In this document: positions 1-10,719 of the stretch, piece after piece | How the letters are laid out: each line of letters opens with the position of its first letter | Numbering within the stretch: the stretch's first letter is position 1 | Origin: Ephydatia muelleri | Lineage: Eukaryota; Porifera; Demospongiae; Spongillida; Spongillidae | Reading direction: 5' to 3' | DNA length: 64,000 bases | NCBI GenBank assembly: GCA_013339895.1 | Contig: JABACO010000113.1 | Span: 36,611-100,610, forward strand | The notes under the pieces: generated by a model | The model's database searches: none | What the model was told of the DNA's origin: nothing | What the model saw: the letters and a program-made list of their open reading frames with translations, nothing else | Translations under genes and position numbers: made by a program

Positions 1-741
1 CATTGTTTGCAGTGGCTCATGTAGCAGTCAATACTTGGAGGATTGCACATAATGGCAGCCAAGCAGTGTCTGTAGTGAGTGAAAGCACCATGACTTAAAA
101 CAGACAATTTACTTCCAATAAACAATAGCTTGGTATTTTGGTGGTGAGTACAAACACAAACTGTGTGTGTCCCACTGGAACCTGCCAGCACGCATTCTTT
201 TGGTCATAGACTAGCAAAAGTAGAGAATCCAACTTTAACGCTGGGATGAAGCACTTTAAAGTGCTGGTAAGCTTCTTTTAAGTTACACAATAGCAGCCTT
301 TTCTGTCTGTGCTCTCTCTTACCCTCTTTAGTAATTACATGCTGGTCTGGCCCATACCCCTTATGTGGGTTGTGTTTGCGCACTAATCCTAAAGCTGCAT
401 TGCGCTTTGCACGCAGGTGAAGGTGATCGTCATCTAGTGAACAAAGGGTAGAAGGGTTTGAACAACATATTAACACAGTTCTTCCAAGCTGATGTACTGG
501 CATCTGCAAGCACATGGTCCATGGTCATTGTAGACTTGAAGTGAGCACCATAATGTTGTCCCTCTGTGTCATAGGAAATACCCTTCATGAATCTTTTCCA
601 AGGTTCTTCACTTAGGTCAGAGGCAGGTCCATAGGCTTTCCTAACCTTTTTGTCAAACAAGGCAGTGGGGGAACAGCGATAGAAATGTAGCCAGAAGAGT
701 GTCTTCAAGCAAAGCTCAATGTCACAAGTAAATAAAAACAT
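1..741 (-). pseudogene. DDE-like transposase fragment, truncated by window edge
   Basis: The minus strand encodes a piece of the same transposase family as the one at 16.2-18.0 kb. The shared block reads QKRLLLCNLKEAYQHF (about 330-250), then VGFSTFASL, then PKECVLAG, then a run that aligns with the Cys-rich stretch of the other copy down to position 1. An in-frame TGA (about 204-206) replaces the Arg codon seen in the other copy (CGA to TGA). The region near 430-741 stays open but is in another frame and matches less clearly. Its 5' part is copied into the inverted repeat at 724-1020. The family is recognised by similarity between the two copies; its superfamily is not assigned. Confidence 0.55.
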
Positions 742-1020
742 TCTCTAACGAGAAAGTTGGTGGGTATATAGGATTGACAATGTTGGTGTAAAAAGCACGG
801 AAACAAGTGTGACAGAAATGTTACTGGAAAATTGAAATAGGCCTATATTTAGCCCAGTCACATTTAGGCAGCGCACGCCTGAGAAAATGGGCTAAATATA
901 GACCTATTTCAATTTTCCAGTAACATTTCTGTCACACTTGTTTCCGTGCTTTTTACACCAACATTGTCAATCCTATATACCCACCAACTTTCTCGTTAGA
1001 GAATGTTTTTATTTACTTGT
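724..1020. repeat. Long near-perfect inverted repeat (133-bp arms)
   Basis: The left arm is 724-856 and the right arm 888-1020, with a 31-bp spacer. The arms are complementary apart from one visible mismatch (ggcc against gacc near 842/902). The left arm overlaps the end of the minus-strand transposase fragment. I see no target duplication at the ends, so this may be an inverted duplication rather than a MITE. Confidence 0.85.
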
Positions 1021-1124
1021 TTCATAAGTTTTTTTTTCTCCGTGTCATAGAACTTATAAACGTTTTTTTTTACAATACGACTTTAATAATGAAAAGTAAT
1101 AAATTAACGAACACATAATTAATT

Positions 1125-3399
1125 AAAAATGGGGCCGGGGCTAGTTTGGTTCTCGTGGCCATACCTTGTGTTTGCAGGAAGATTTCACCGGCAAACTCAA
1201 GGTCATTGTTCTTTAGCACAAGTTCTGCTAACGTAGCTGCCTCTACTCTTGGGCTTTCGCTATCTAGAGTGGCTTTGTGCACTGATGAAATGCCTTCCTC
1301 GTGTGGAATGTTTGTGTACAACGAGACCACATCCAGGGAGGCGAGTATAGCTCTCGGCGAGACTTGCAGGTTTTTAATTTTATTTAATAAATCTGCAGAG
1401 TCTCGGATGTAAGAGGGCAGACTCTTTGCCATAGGTTGGAGGTCTTCTCAGTTGCATTAGCACAGGAGGAGACTATTGGTCTGATCCCATGAGGCCTCTT
1501 GTGGATTTATTTCAGCAAGTATAACCTTCCAGGTCTCACTTTAGGTGGGGGAAAACAGTATTTATACTGTTCTTCAGTGAGTCTGCTGTTGTGCAATCTC
1601 CTAAGCCTGAGTTTGACTGCTTGTTTGATGGCTTGAGCGAGCTCTCGCCCGTCTCTATCAAGCCTTTGGTAGACTTGCAGGTCGGCGAGGTGTTCCCTCC
1701 CGTTCTCTATGTAATCATCAACATTTTCAACAACGATGACATATCCCTTGTCAGCTTTTCGGAAGACAAGGAATTGTTTCTATCTTTGGAGTGCGTCAAG
1801 TGCTTTACGCATTCTCGGCCCGAGGTTGTATTATGGTGGTTTCAGTAGTCTCTGTTTGATGACCAAGAAGAGGGAGGGTTTCCCTTAACTTGGCTATGAA
1901 TCGTTCTAGCACTTGACTCTCTGTTTTACCAGGATCGTATCCCGTTTTCCAGTAGAGTTCAGGGACTGGTTGGTCTCTATTTCTGAACACATATTTTAAT
2001 CGCAGTTTGCGAATAAAATCTTTGACCTCTCGCCTGAGGGTATCTTTCTATTCTCTTATCGGTTTCGGGATGAAAGTCAGCCCTTTACTGAGGAGGCGCA
2101 TTGTTTCGTCGCCCAGAGTAAAGTCTGAGAGGTTGCACAGGAATTTGCCAGAGGTTTTATACTCTTTGGCTCCTTCCTTGCATGCTCTAATTAATCTGCC
2201 GAGGTTAAGTGGCGCAAGATTAATTTTTCTGCAGCACAATGGACAATTACAGAAAACACTGTTTGTACACAAGTTCAACGGCGAGGTTTGTAGTTCCTCT
2301 TCGCCTGCCCGTGCTTCTGCTTTCTGGGACTTCCGTCTAGCTTTCGCTTTTGGGGACTTTCGTCCAGTTTTGGTTTCTGCCTGGACGGTCCCGCATCATT
2401 TTCTCGGACGTCTGTATCCGCCTTTCGGTCTTCGCCCCTCCTTCGAGTCCCGCTGTTTTCCAGCTGGTGTTGGGCAATCTTTACGCTCTCTTCTTGTGCC
2501 ATGTCCCATGCTTCAGCGAGTTTTTGAAGGCCCAGCGTGGTGCAGCGAGCCTCTCGCAGGAGTTTAGTGGTGCTTTCTAGATAGCTTTCCACCTCCTGGT
2601 TGGCCCTCTCGGAATTTTCGGTTTCAAAAACGACTGCCAACTCAGTCCTCTGTTTCCAGAAGACGTTATCCAGATCTCTCCACCTTGCTTTCATGTCTTC
2701 CGTGGCCTCCCTGAAGGGGATTGGCTTCGGAGCAAAGCCTGGTGGGAGCAATCCATCGGCCAGGTTCCGCTTCAGACTATTAATTCTGAGCTGGATCTTG
2801 CCGGCTTTCACCAGCAAAGTCATTAGCGACTTGCCTGCCAACTGTAGCATGTTCGAACATTGGGCAAACGCTTCCCCCTCTGGCTGGGCACTTCTGCCCG
2901 CCCTTCCAAGTTGGCCGGTTTGGCTCTCTTCCCCGGCACCGTGAGGTGAGGAGGCAGGATTAGTGTTTGTGTCCCTACGAAGGGACGACAGTAGGCCCCA
3001 GACCAACTTGGAAAGAGTTTGAGGTAAAGCTACGTCTTGCTGCAGCCTGATCGCCAGCACTTCGCTCGATGTTCTGACAAGTTCCCCTGCCGCTACACTG
3101 TTAGGTGTTGAGGGGGGAGATGTTTCCATCTCCGCCACCTCCAAGGAAGTTCCGGTTAGAAATCCTTCTTCCGGCACGGCGTGGCCGATTGCCATATGGG
3201 CAGGCGAGTTGGCGACTTTCGCCGTTTCAACTGCCATGACAGGGGATTTCTCCCTCTCTGCCATGCTTGGTGGGCCCGGGATTTTATTCTCCGCTTTATG
3301 GGCTACTAAGGCTAACGTTAGCCTTTTCTGGTCGAACTCTGCATTGGCCCAACTTGGATGTGGATTGGACGCAGAGTGTATCCCTCCTTCTGCCACCCA
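1125..3399 (-). pseudogene. Penelope-like retroelement, copy A (ORF with truncated RT)
   Basis: Read on the minus strand, an open N-terminal frame of about 373 codons (3396-2275) contains GLLPPGFAPKPIPF and FWKQRTEL segments and a basic C-terminus. A shift to another frame follows near 2280, with GRLIRACKEGAKEYK and LSKGLTFIPKP, then RKADKGYVIVVENVDDYI, HGIRPIVSS and LASLDVVSLYTNIPHEEG. The KADKG, RPIVSS and SLYTNIPH blocks are hallmarks of Penelope-like reverse transcriptases. The frame stops in the GMAT-TKLA motif at about 1130, so the YxDD palm and the GIY-YIG endonuclease are missing. Relative to copy B there is a 9-bp deletion near 1220. Frameshifts mark it as dead. Confidence 0.75.
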
Positions 3400-3487
3400 A
3401 TCAGGAGAGGTCAGCTTTTGGCCCCATTTCTATGTGGGAGACATGATTTCAAATATTACAAACAATGTCAGGTTTTCGCCACGACTA

Positions 3488-3560
3488 TGTTCGACCCAAC
3501 GCGTTTCACGGAAAGATCACTCCAACCGATCATCAGGGAGGGTAACCTTGGTTACAAGAC
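3488..3560 (-). ncRNA. Candidate type I hammerhead ribozyme of the Penelope-like element
   Basis: On the minus strand the two conserved core strings occur in order: CUGAUGA (3536-3530) and GAAA (3507-3504). Between them lies an imperfect stem II (CGG/CCG plus GGAG/CUUU around a UGAU loop). After GAAA comes the self-complementary CGCG with a GUU at the expected cleavage position (about 3500-3498). Weak stem I pairing is possible (GGG with CC/U). The 10.1-11.1 closing pair is U-U, a defect. Penelope-like elements are known to carry hammerheads with very short stem III in their pseudo-LTRs, and this lies just upstream of the copy A ORF. It is probably degenerate. Confidence 0.45.
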
Positions 3561-4030
3561 AAGTGTTGACCCAGTCTCCTGTGCTACCTTTCAAAAATTT
3601 CTTTTCTCAGGCTAGGCACAACAGCGTAGAAGCAATTCTTTGGTATAGCTGAAGATAGAGAAGTCTGATTAGAACAATCTCTGAGTGTGCCAGCATGCCT
3701 TTCGGCAGGGTTGGCTGTACACATAGCGATCATTATCACGCATGGTACGACCGTTTTCTACATCCACGGGCATTTCAACCTCGGGTAATTAAACCCATAT
3801 CGAGTAGCTCGTATAGTAACCAAGGTTTTAAAGCCCAATCTGCAGGCGTTTTCGTGGAGTCCAAGCACAACGCTAATGGTATGACCGTTTTCCCACATCG
3901 ACGGAGCTGGGCTTAGGTTAGTTCAGGTATTAGGCTGAACTCGTTTCGTGGGTTGTACGTCCTTCTAGCTGGGCTTAGGGTTCCTCGGTCTGGGGACCTT
4001 TGTTGCATGAACAAATTATTTTTAAATTTA
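3561..4030 (-). other. Pseudo-LTR-like spacer between tandem PLE copies
   Basis: No coding capacity is seen. The stretch separates the 3' end of copy B from the hammerhead-like sequence and ORF of copy A, as the pseudo-LTR does in tandem Penelope-like insertions. It contains loosely repeated motifs around 'gaccgttttc' (3750, 3885) and 'gctgggctta' (3905, 3969). Confidence 0.35.
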
Positions 4031-4037
4031 TTCTGAT

Positions 4038-5745
4038 TTATTTTGAGCAGTGCATTTGTTGGGGAGGTGCTCTCGCACAACTCAACCCTCCGGATGTTGC
4101 AACGAGTTTGTCATCAATGAAGCGATACCATGTGACGATCTTGCCTGGGGGGGCTAGCGTTTGCCAGCAGCTCTTGACATCTCGCATGAACACATTGGCG
4201 TAGGCCGAGGCTAGTTTGGTTCCCGTGGCCATACCTTGTATTTGCAGGAAGATTTCACCGGCAAACTCAAGGTCATTGTTCTTTAGCACAATTTTCGTAA
4301 GTTCTGCTAACGTAGCTGCCTCTACTCTTGGGCTTTCGCTATCTAGAGTGGCTTTGTGCACTGATGAAATGCCTTCCTCGTGTGGAATGTTTGTGTACAA
4401 CGAGACCACATCCAGGGAGGCGAGTATAGCTCTCGGCGAGACTTGCAGGTTTTTAATTTTATTTAATAAATCTGCAGAGTCTCGGATGTATGAGGGCAGA
4501 CTCTTTGCCATAGGTTGGAGGTCTTCTCAGTTGCATTAGCACAGGAGGAGACTATTGGTCTGATCCCATGAGGCCTCTTGTGGATTTATTTCAGCAAGTA
4601 TAACCTTCCAGGTCTCACTTTAGGTGGGGGAAAAACAGTATTTATACTGTTCTTCAGTGAGTCTGCTGTTGTGCAATCTCCTAAGCCTGAGTTTGACTGC
4701 TTGTTTGATGGCTTGAGCGAGCTCTTGCCCGTCTCTATCAAGCCTTTGGTAGACTTGCAGGTCGGCGAGATGTTCCCTCCCGTTCTCTATGTAATCATCA
4801 ACATTTTCAACAACGATGACATATCCCTTGTCAGCTTTTCGGAAGACAAGGAATTGTTTCTATCTTTGGAGTGCGTCAAGTGCTTTACGCATTCTTGGCC
4901 CGAGGTTGTATTTTGGTGGTTTCAGTAGTCTCTGTTTGATGACCAAGAAGAGGGAGGGTTTCCCTTAACTTGGCTATGAATCGTTCTAGCACTTGACTCT
5001 CTGTTTTACCAGGATCGTATCCCGTTTTCTAGTAGAGTTCAGGGACTGGTTGGTCTCTATTTCTGAACACATATTTTAATTGCAGTTTGCGAATAAAATC
5101 TTTGACCTCTCGCCTGAGGGTATCTTTCTATTCTCTTATCGGTTTCGGGATGAAAGTCAGCCCTTTACTGAGGAGGCGCATTGTTTCGTCGCCCAGAGTA
5201 AAGTCTGAGAGGTTGCACAGGAATTTGCCAGAGGTTTATACTCTTTGGCCCCATCCTTGCATGCTCTAATTAATCTGCCAAGATTAACTGGCGTAAGATT
5301 AATTTGTTTGCAGCACACAGAACAATTCCAGTGAACACTATTGGCACACAAATTTAACGGCGAGGTTTGTAATTCTTTTTTGCCTGCGTGTGCATTCGTC
5401 TTTTTGAACTTCCTTCTGGTTTTCACCCTTGTTTGGAAGGCCCAGCCTGTTCTCTCATGTCTGTTTCTGCCTTTCGGTCTAGATTGGAAGGAAAAGTGTT
5501 TGGCAGTGTGTTTAACCACTTTGCCTATTTTACCTCTGCCCCTCTTTCGAGTGCCTGCTGTATCCCTTTCCAGGTGGCCATCTACTTCCTCGCTGGCTTT
5601 CTCAGCGTTTTCTCTTTCGAATAAAACCGCCATTTCTGTCCTCTGTTTCCAGAAGGAGACGTCTAAAGTCCTCCACTTAGCTTGCATAGCCTCGGTCGCC
5701 TCCCCGAAGAGGACTGCCTTTGGTGCAAAGTTAGGGTTTGTGTCC
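4038..5745 (-). pseudogene. Penelope-like retroelement, copy B (5' truncated)
   Basis: This is the same element and orientation as copy A, upstream of it in element sense. It reads through the conserved N-terminal block ending in GRLIRACKDGAKEYK, then (after a shift near 5240) the KADKG region, then an open frame 4511-4038 with SLYTNIPHEEG, GMATGTKLASAYANVFM and WYRFIDD. It therefore retains the catalytic RT palm lost from copy A. The frame is cut off soon after FIDD, so the thumb and endonuclease are absent. The 5' end breaks at about 5745. From about 4200 to 5280 it is nearly identical to copy A, but from about 5290 to 5740 the two differ strongly. Confidence 0.75.
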
Positions 5746-5789
5746 CATTTTATTAATCATTATTCATTATGCCATAGTACATCAAAATC

Positions 5790-6035
5790 ATCCATTTACT
5801 ATTACCATCAATTACCCAGACTTTCTGTGGGTCAAGTGGTTTGGCCTTCTTTCTCCTCTTTGTCTAACAGCATTGTATCATTAGCCATTTCTTCTCGGCT
5901 GAACAAAACATCCATTCCTTGCAGACAGAATTTTGCAGGATCTTTGGGTGGGATGGCCAAAATGTCCATATCTCTAATACACTTCATGGCAGTCATTTTT
6001 ACTTTTATACAAGCATTTTGTGTACTGTTGTATCA
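5790..6035 (-). pseudogene. Degenerate copy of the BEN-like coding segment
   Basis: The sequence matches the three tandem units at 10.8-11.7 kb: the block around 'tggccaaaatgtc' and 'ccttgcagacagaatttt' is shared, with indels. On the minus strand it would encode the same KDPxKFCLQGxDVLFSR-like segment in broken form. It lies directly beyond the 5' break of PLE copy B. Confidence 0.55.
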
Positions 6036-6339
6036 GTGCTAGCTTATAAGTACCTACATATCTTCATCCTTATAAATCTGAAGGATATTCCTGCAAGCAG
6101 GACCTGCTCTAAAAAGCAATGATTGGGTATTTTGCATGGATAAAGGTCTTAAAACAGCACTTGGAGGGTTCATCTTCGCTAAACCAAAATCCTTCCATAA
6201 TGAAAACCTTCTAGTAGCACACTGAACACATACATAACAGCAAACAGCCATACAAAACAAAGTTATTATAGTTGCTGTTAATGTTTGTCAATATTGCGAT
6301 CTGTAACAGTACAGCTCAAATTTAGAGATATTGATGTGT
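6036..6339. other. No recognisable feature
   Basis: AT-rich sequence with only short open frames. I see no conserved motif. Confidence 0.4.
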
Positions 6340-6830
6340 AGGTCAAGAGGGGGGGTCCTAACTCCTGTACAAGGGTCATGGATGAAGATTTCTTGCCTGC
6401 TAAGATGCCATCGTCAAGATACCAAGTTTGGAATAATAAATGGTTGCGCTCCGTATCCTCTTTAATAGCTCCAGCAACCTTATGCTAGACCAAAGAAAAC
6501 AGAAAAGGACCCGGTGGGTCTCCCTGCTGCACACCTGATTCAAATCCACCTTGAGAACAGAAAATCAATTTCATTCCAATGCTTATTCATATAGGCCCTT
6601 ATTCCATGAATAATCTTTTCTGAACCCATCAGGAAGCCTCACCAAATTGTATGGGCTCAAAACAATCGATAACCCTATGTTTGATGACAGCACAGAAGCA
6701 TTTCCCTGCCAACTACCTCAGGACCACACCCACAGCAATTGGTCTTATGTCCAAGGTACAACAAGGCTTTAACTTGCTGAGCGCTGTCAAGGACCCACCT
6801 TCACCGAGTCTGCATAATGGTAACCAGGAC
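6340..6830 (-). pseudogene. LINE-type reverse transcriptase fragment
   Basis: The minus strand gives, in order, ALSKLKPCCTLDIRPIAVG, HRVIDCFEPIQFGEAS, GVQQGDPPGPFLFSLV and WYLDDGILAG. These are RT blocks of a non-LTR family with RPIAVGE, GVQQGDPLGP and the WYLDDG palm (the two Asp are kept). Stops and a frameshift interrupt it. A C-terminal piece of what I take to be the same family lies at 47.3-47.6 kb. Confidence 0.65.
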
Positions 6831-6984
6831 TAATTTGTAATTAGCACATGATACACAGCAAAAATGAAACATGCAAGTGCTGAACTTCAAATACCTTTTA
6901 TAATCGTCCATGACTTTGTACACCTAACAGCATAAAGCTGCGAAACGCAGTGTAATTATCTTTGACAGGTTGGAACTCTTAGTT

Positions 6985-7330
6985 CCATGTCACACGATGT
7001 GTGGGTCAAGTACTGCTATAAATCTTTGTTTGCTGTTTATCTCTGATACATATTCGGTAAAGTCCGGTTTAGATCCGTCAAAGATGACAAAATTATCATG
7101 TATGTATCTGTTCCATAGGATGATTTAATCATGACCTATGTGTTGCAGGGTCTTTTCAAGTAGACCCATGTAGATGCATGCATATGATGGGGAGCATTTA
7201 TTACCCATTTAAAACTGCCTTTGTCTGCCTTGTTTATTAATAAGGCGTGTCCTCCTTGAGCTTAGTTAACACTCTGCGTTCAGCTATGGTGAGGTTGGTG
7301 CGGAAAATAAACTGTTCATCAATGTTTTAT
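6985..7330 (-). pseudogene. Second Penelope-like family, internally deleted RT
   Basis: On the minus strand an NLTIAERRVLTKLKED block is followed by INKADKG, the usual N-terminal PLE finger motif. It then jumps to SPSYACIYMGLLEK and RYIHDNFVIFDGSKPDF, which correspond to the APSYANIFMG and RYIDDIF palm motifs. The second catalytic position reads His instead of Asp (YIHD), and about 100 residues between the two parts are missing. Stops are present. The sequence is clearly different from copies A and B. Confidence 0.55.
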
Positions 7331-7449
7331 TGTCAATGAACTTCCAAATACCACCAATGATTGTTTGTAGTGTGTACCCAGTAGGCGATGGAGTGCAACA
7401 TCCACTTAGCGTGTAAATGAGTTCATCCATATCTCTCTGGTTTAATTCC

Positions 7450-8935
7450 TATATATACAAGTCGTGCTAAAGTGTTATACATGTACATGTCTTGCAATTG
7501 CATACCTAGATAGTGCTGCTGCCGTCATGGAACGACACCATGACATGTATCTATGCTAAATGGTGTGATATTGAATAAGCACAAAGAAAGTGCATTTAGC
7601 ACGCACGGCCTCGTTGCGCACTTTAGACTCTCAGCGACATGTTGCAAATGTGCTACACGTGTTCTTTCCACGTACAGCCGTAAACCACATATATGCATAG
7701 AGGGAGGGAGTGTTTCTTGCATACGCAACATCACAGCATCATGATAGCACATGTACTCAATACGAATAACTTTCATGCGTGCATAATACAACGTAGGGTA
7801 CAGGGACGCCTAAACCCTCAAGGTGTTGCCGTGGTATGCTCTTCACTTCTTCTTGGGCGGCTACCCTCTCTTCTTAGCAGCTAATTGGATAGATTTTTTA
7901 GGCTTCAGTTCAATGCAATCAGTATCAGTTACTTGTACTACGCAAACATGCCCTCACAACTACTAAGGTTGCCCTACACTCTGTCCTAACTTAATGAAAG
8001 TTTTTACAGCGATGCGAGTTTTTCGAACCCTATTAGCGCAACGATCTGCATTTTTCTACTCGCCGCGTGCATAATACCATAATCTGCACAGCGCAATCGC
8101 GCAACTCTAGGGGGATCTGTGTAAGATCTGTCCAAGGTGGCAAATGCTATGTAATGACTGGGCTGCTAGTTGTGTGTTATATGATCATTAAGTAATGCTG
8201 GGCCCGGTTCATTAAGAAATGGCTAGTACTTTCGTAAATGTAGACGGAGGTATGACCCCTAGTTATGTAAAAAGAGGGAAAAAACCCTTGCCCCACAGCT
8301 ATGAAACACTAAAAATGGTGAAATGAATAGAAGCTTCTAGCTATAGCTATTTGAATATATAGTACTTGTGTGAACTTTTGTGTTTCGTGATATGACAAGC
8401 TGATCACCACCACCTTAGAGTTAAAGACAACTCTTTCGTTTTGCGGTAACTATTTATGTTTACAGTTTACATAAACTCAGTGGCTAGGATTTTGAGGAGG
8501 GGATGACAGTGCTGACTGCGCTTTCCCAGACACCCTAGCAAAGGGGCACGCTCCCATTTTCATCCATATATGCCCCCCCCCCCCCCCCCTAACACAAAAT
8601 CCTGTATATAGCCCGCCAGCCGACCGCGCCACTAACAGTTGCTATGTATTGATAACGATTTATAACGCAAGTACACAACCTCGAGGCTCGGAGCACTGTA
8701 TATTACAGTACAGTACAAGCTTACCTTTCTGAAGACTGTTAACCAGTGAAAATAGAGAGGGAGTGGCAACGCGTCACGTGAGCCATAGAGATACGCATGC
8801 CATCGAATCGCACCTGCGTAGAAGTGAGGACAGATCGCTGGTTTGTTTGAACTAATTTTGATTGAAATATTCCAAGTTCGCTCGCCATCACTACGTGTTG
8901 CCACGAGGGCACAGATTGGAGCTTTTTTGCCATAA
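7450..8935. other. No gene recognised; contains a poly-C run
   Basis: Short open frames on both strands show no family I know. A run of about 17 C lies at 8573-8589. Nothing else stands out. Confidence 0.4.
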
Positions 8936-10004
8936 TACAGAACAAATCAATGGCTGGCCTAGCCATGGAAGGAATCAAACACATTGTGGGACGATGTAGC
9001 TCACAAACGGCTTCAAAGCATGGAAGACTCTGGGAGGGCTTGTGGTGAGGCTGTAGGATACGTGACAGGAATATTTACCCTTCCCATGCAACGTTTAGGG
9101 TGTGATCTTGTTCCTCCTGTATCATGCTCGCTTCACCCAACCCACTTGACATATAATTGGTGCCGCATCTGCTGTGCACGTCACTGTCATTACCAACTAG
9201 TCAACATACCACTGCCATCTTACCTACCTACGCAGAGCAGGGGCCAGCTACCTATAACTAGATTTGACCTAATTTTGAGGTGGTAGACTCATACCACCTC
9301 AAGGGAAAAAACAAAAACCATGTTAATACTGCTCTGCCTAACACCCAAAATAAACAACATGATAGCAACAGGACCACTTGATTCCTTGTGGCTAGTCTGC
9401 CTCATATTTACTGTATAAACAGCTTGGTATATATTAGCATATATTAAACATCAGTACATTAGTGCTATGAACGTGTGACAAATATTTGGCTTCATTAATA
9501 CGATTGTTTGGCTCCATAGGGTTTTAAAAGCTGGCTAGTAGGTGCTGGATTCTGAGCCCGGATGGAGATGGATCTGCAGCTGATCCTTTTGGAAATGACT
9601 GCGAAACTCCTAGGATGTTAAAATCAGGACCAATGGATATCGGAGCAGTAGGAAACTGGGGAACGTGTGGAGGTGGGCAGCTTGGATGTTTGGAAATGTG
9701 TTATCGTTGCTTGGAGCTATGCCTGCTGAGAGAAGAATGTCACATGCTCCCAAAAATACCTGCCTTAGCTAATGAGATTGCTGATCTGTGGTTCTTCACC
9801 AAAGGCCTGTCTATTGTAGTATTTCCTTTTACTAGGTTCCACAAGAGTCCAAACTCATTGTCAGACCAAGGATTGTACAAGGCCTTGATGCAGGTGGGCT
9901 TAAGGTTTGATGATGGAAGAACACACTTTGGCAACACAAATACAGAACAGATCAATGGCTGGCCTAGCCATGGAAGGAATCAAGCACATTGTGGGACGAT
10001 GTAG
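8936..10004. repeat. 64-bp direct repeats flanking ~940 bp
   Basis: The sequence at 8936-8999 recurs at 9940-10004 with two substitutions; both contain the near-palindrome tggctggcctagcca. The interval includes an unassigned 129-codon frame (9615-10004, plus) that runs into the right copy, and a short hairpin at 9275-9302 (10-bp perfect arms, 8-bp loop). I cannot name the segment. Confidence 0.6.
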
Positions 10005-10071
10005 TTTGGTTTGTTTGGTTGGGGACATTGACTCTTAAAATCGCTCTTTGCTCATATAGTACATGAACTCA

Positions 10072-10600
10072 TCATGCTGGCTCCCACTTGTGCACGCACT
10101 TGCATGCATTGTCTGCGCCCTTTCCAGTCGGACCTTCCTGGCCTCTTGTAGCGGATTTGAAGAGCTGCTCATACGTGCCCCGTAGAGATTTGGTCTGAAG
10201 TACACGCAGAGATGGTTCGTTTATGGTTTCTAGAGTTTCTTTTGAATTTCTCATGTTCTGTCTCTGACTGTTTTCGTAGTGGATCATGGCTATTCTCATG
10301 TATCCCAGCGTGTTTATTTTGGTTTGTTCTTTCCACAGTTTGGTGGTGGTTTCGTTGGCCGACACTAGCATCATCCTAGGCTCGACACTAAGGCCCCTAG
10401 GGAGTTTTGCCGGTGGCCTCAGCCCTTTGGAGGTATTCCAGATGGTGGGAGGCATGAGCGATGTCTAACATCATTTTTTTATGTTGGCCATCACTGCATT
10501 ATGAAGTCCCATATGTGAATGGTATACCTTCTCAAGTCTTTTGACATCGTTGACTATTGGTTGGAGGATGGTGTCAATTCCATATTCTTCAATGTAGGAT
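10072..10600 (-). pseudogene. PLE-type N-terminal (ORF1-like) fragment
   Basis: A 127-codon minus-strand frame contains KGLRPPAKLPRGLSV and KLWKEQTKINTLGYMRIAM. These line up with the GLLPPGFAPKP and FWKQRTELAVVF positions of PLE copies A and B (spacing similar, identity low). A shifted frame upstream (10600-10460) adds IVNDVKRLEKVYHSHMGLHN. It probably belongs to the N-terminal domain of another member of that family. No RT motif is nearby. Confidence 0.35.
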
Positions 10601-10719
10601 TATTTACAGACACAGAGCAATTGGATACAGCAAAGTTTTGGGGGTAAATTATCAAGTGTGAAGTAAATCATTCCTACAGTGTGTATGATAATATCATACA
10701 TATTAATTTTACATGTTAT

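Noticed and set aside
2007..2567. Plus-strand frame of 186 codons over PLE copy A
   Set aside because: It is the complement of the retroelement ORF; motifs are convincing only on the minus strand.
9615..10004. 129-codon plus frame as a real gene
   Set aside because: No homology recognised, no splice or start context, and it ends inside a direct repeat.
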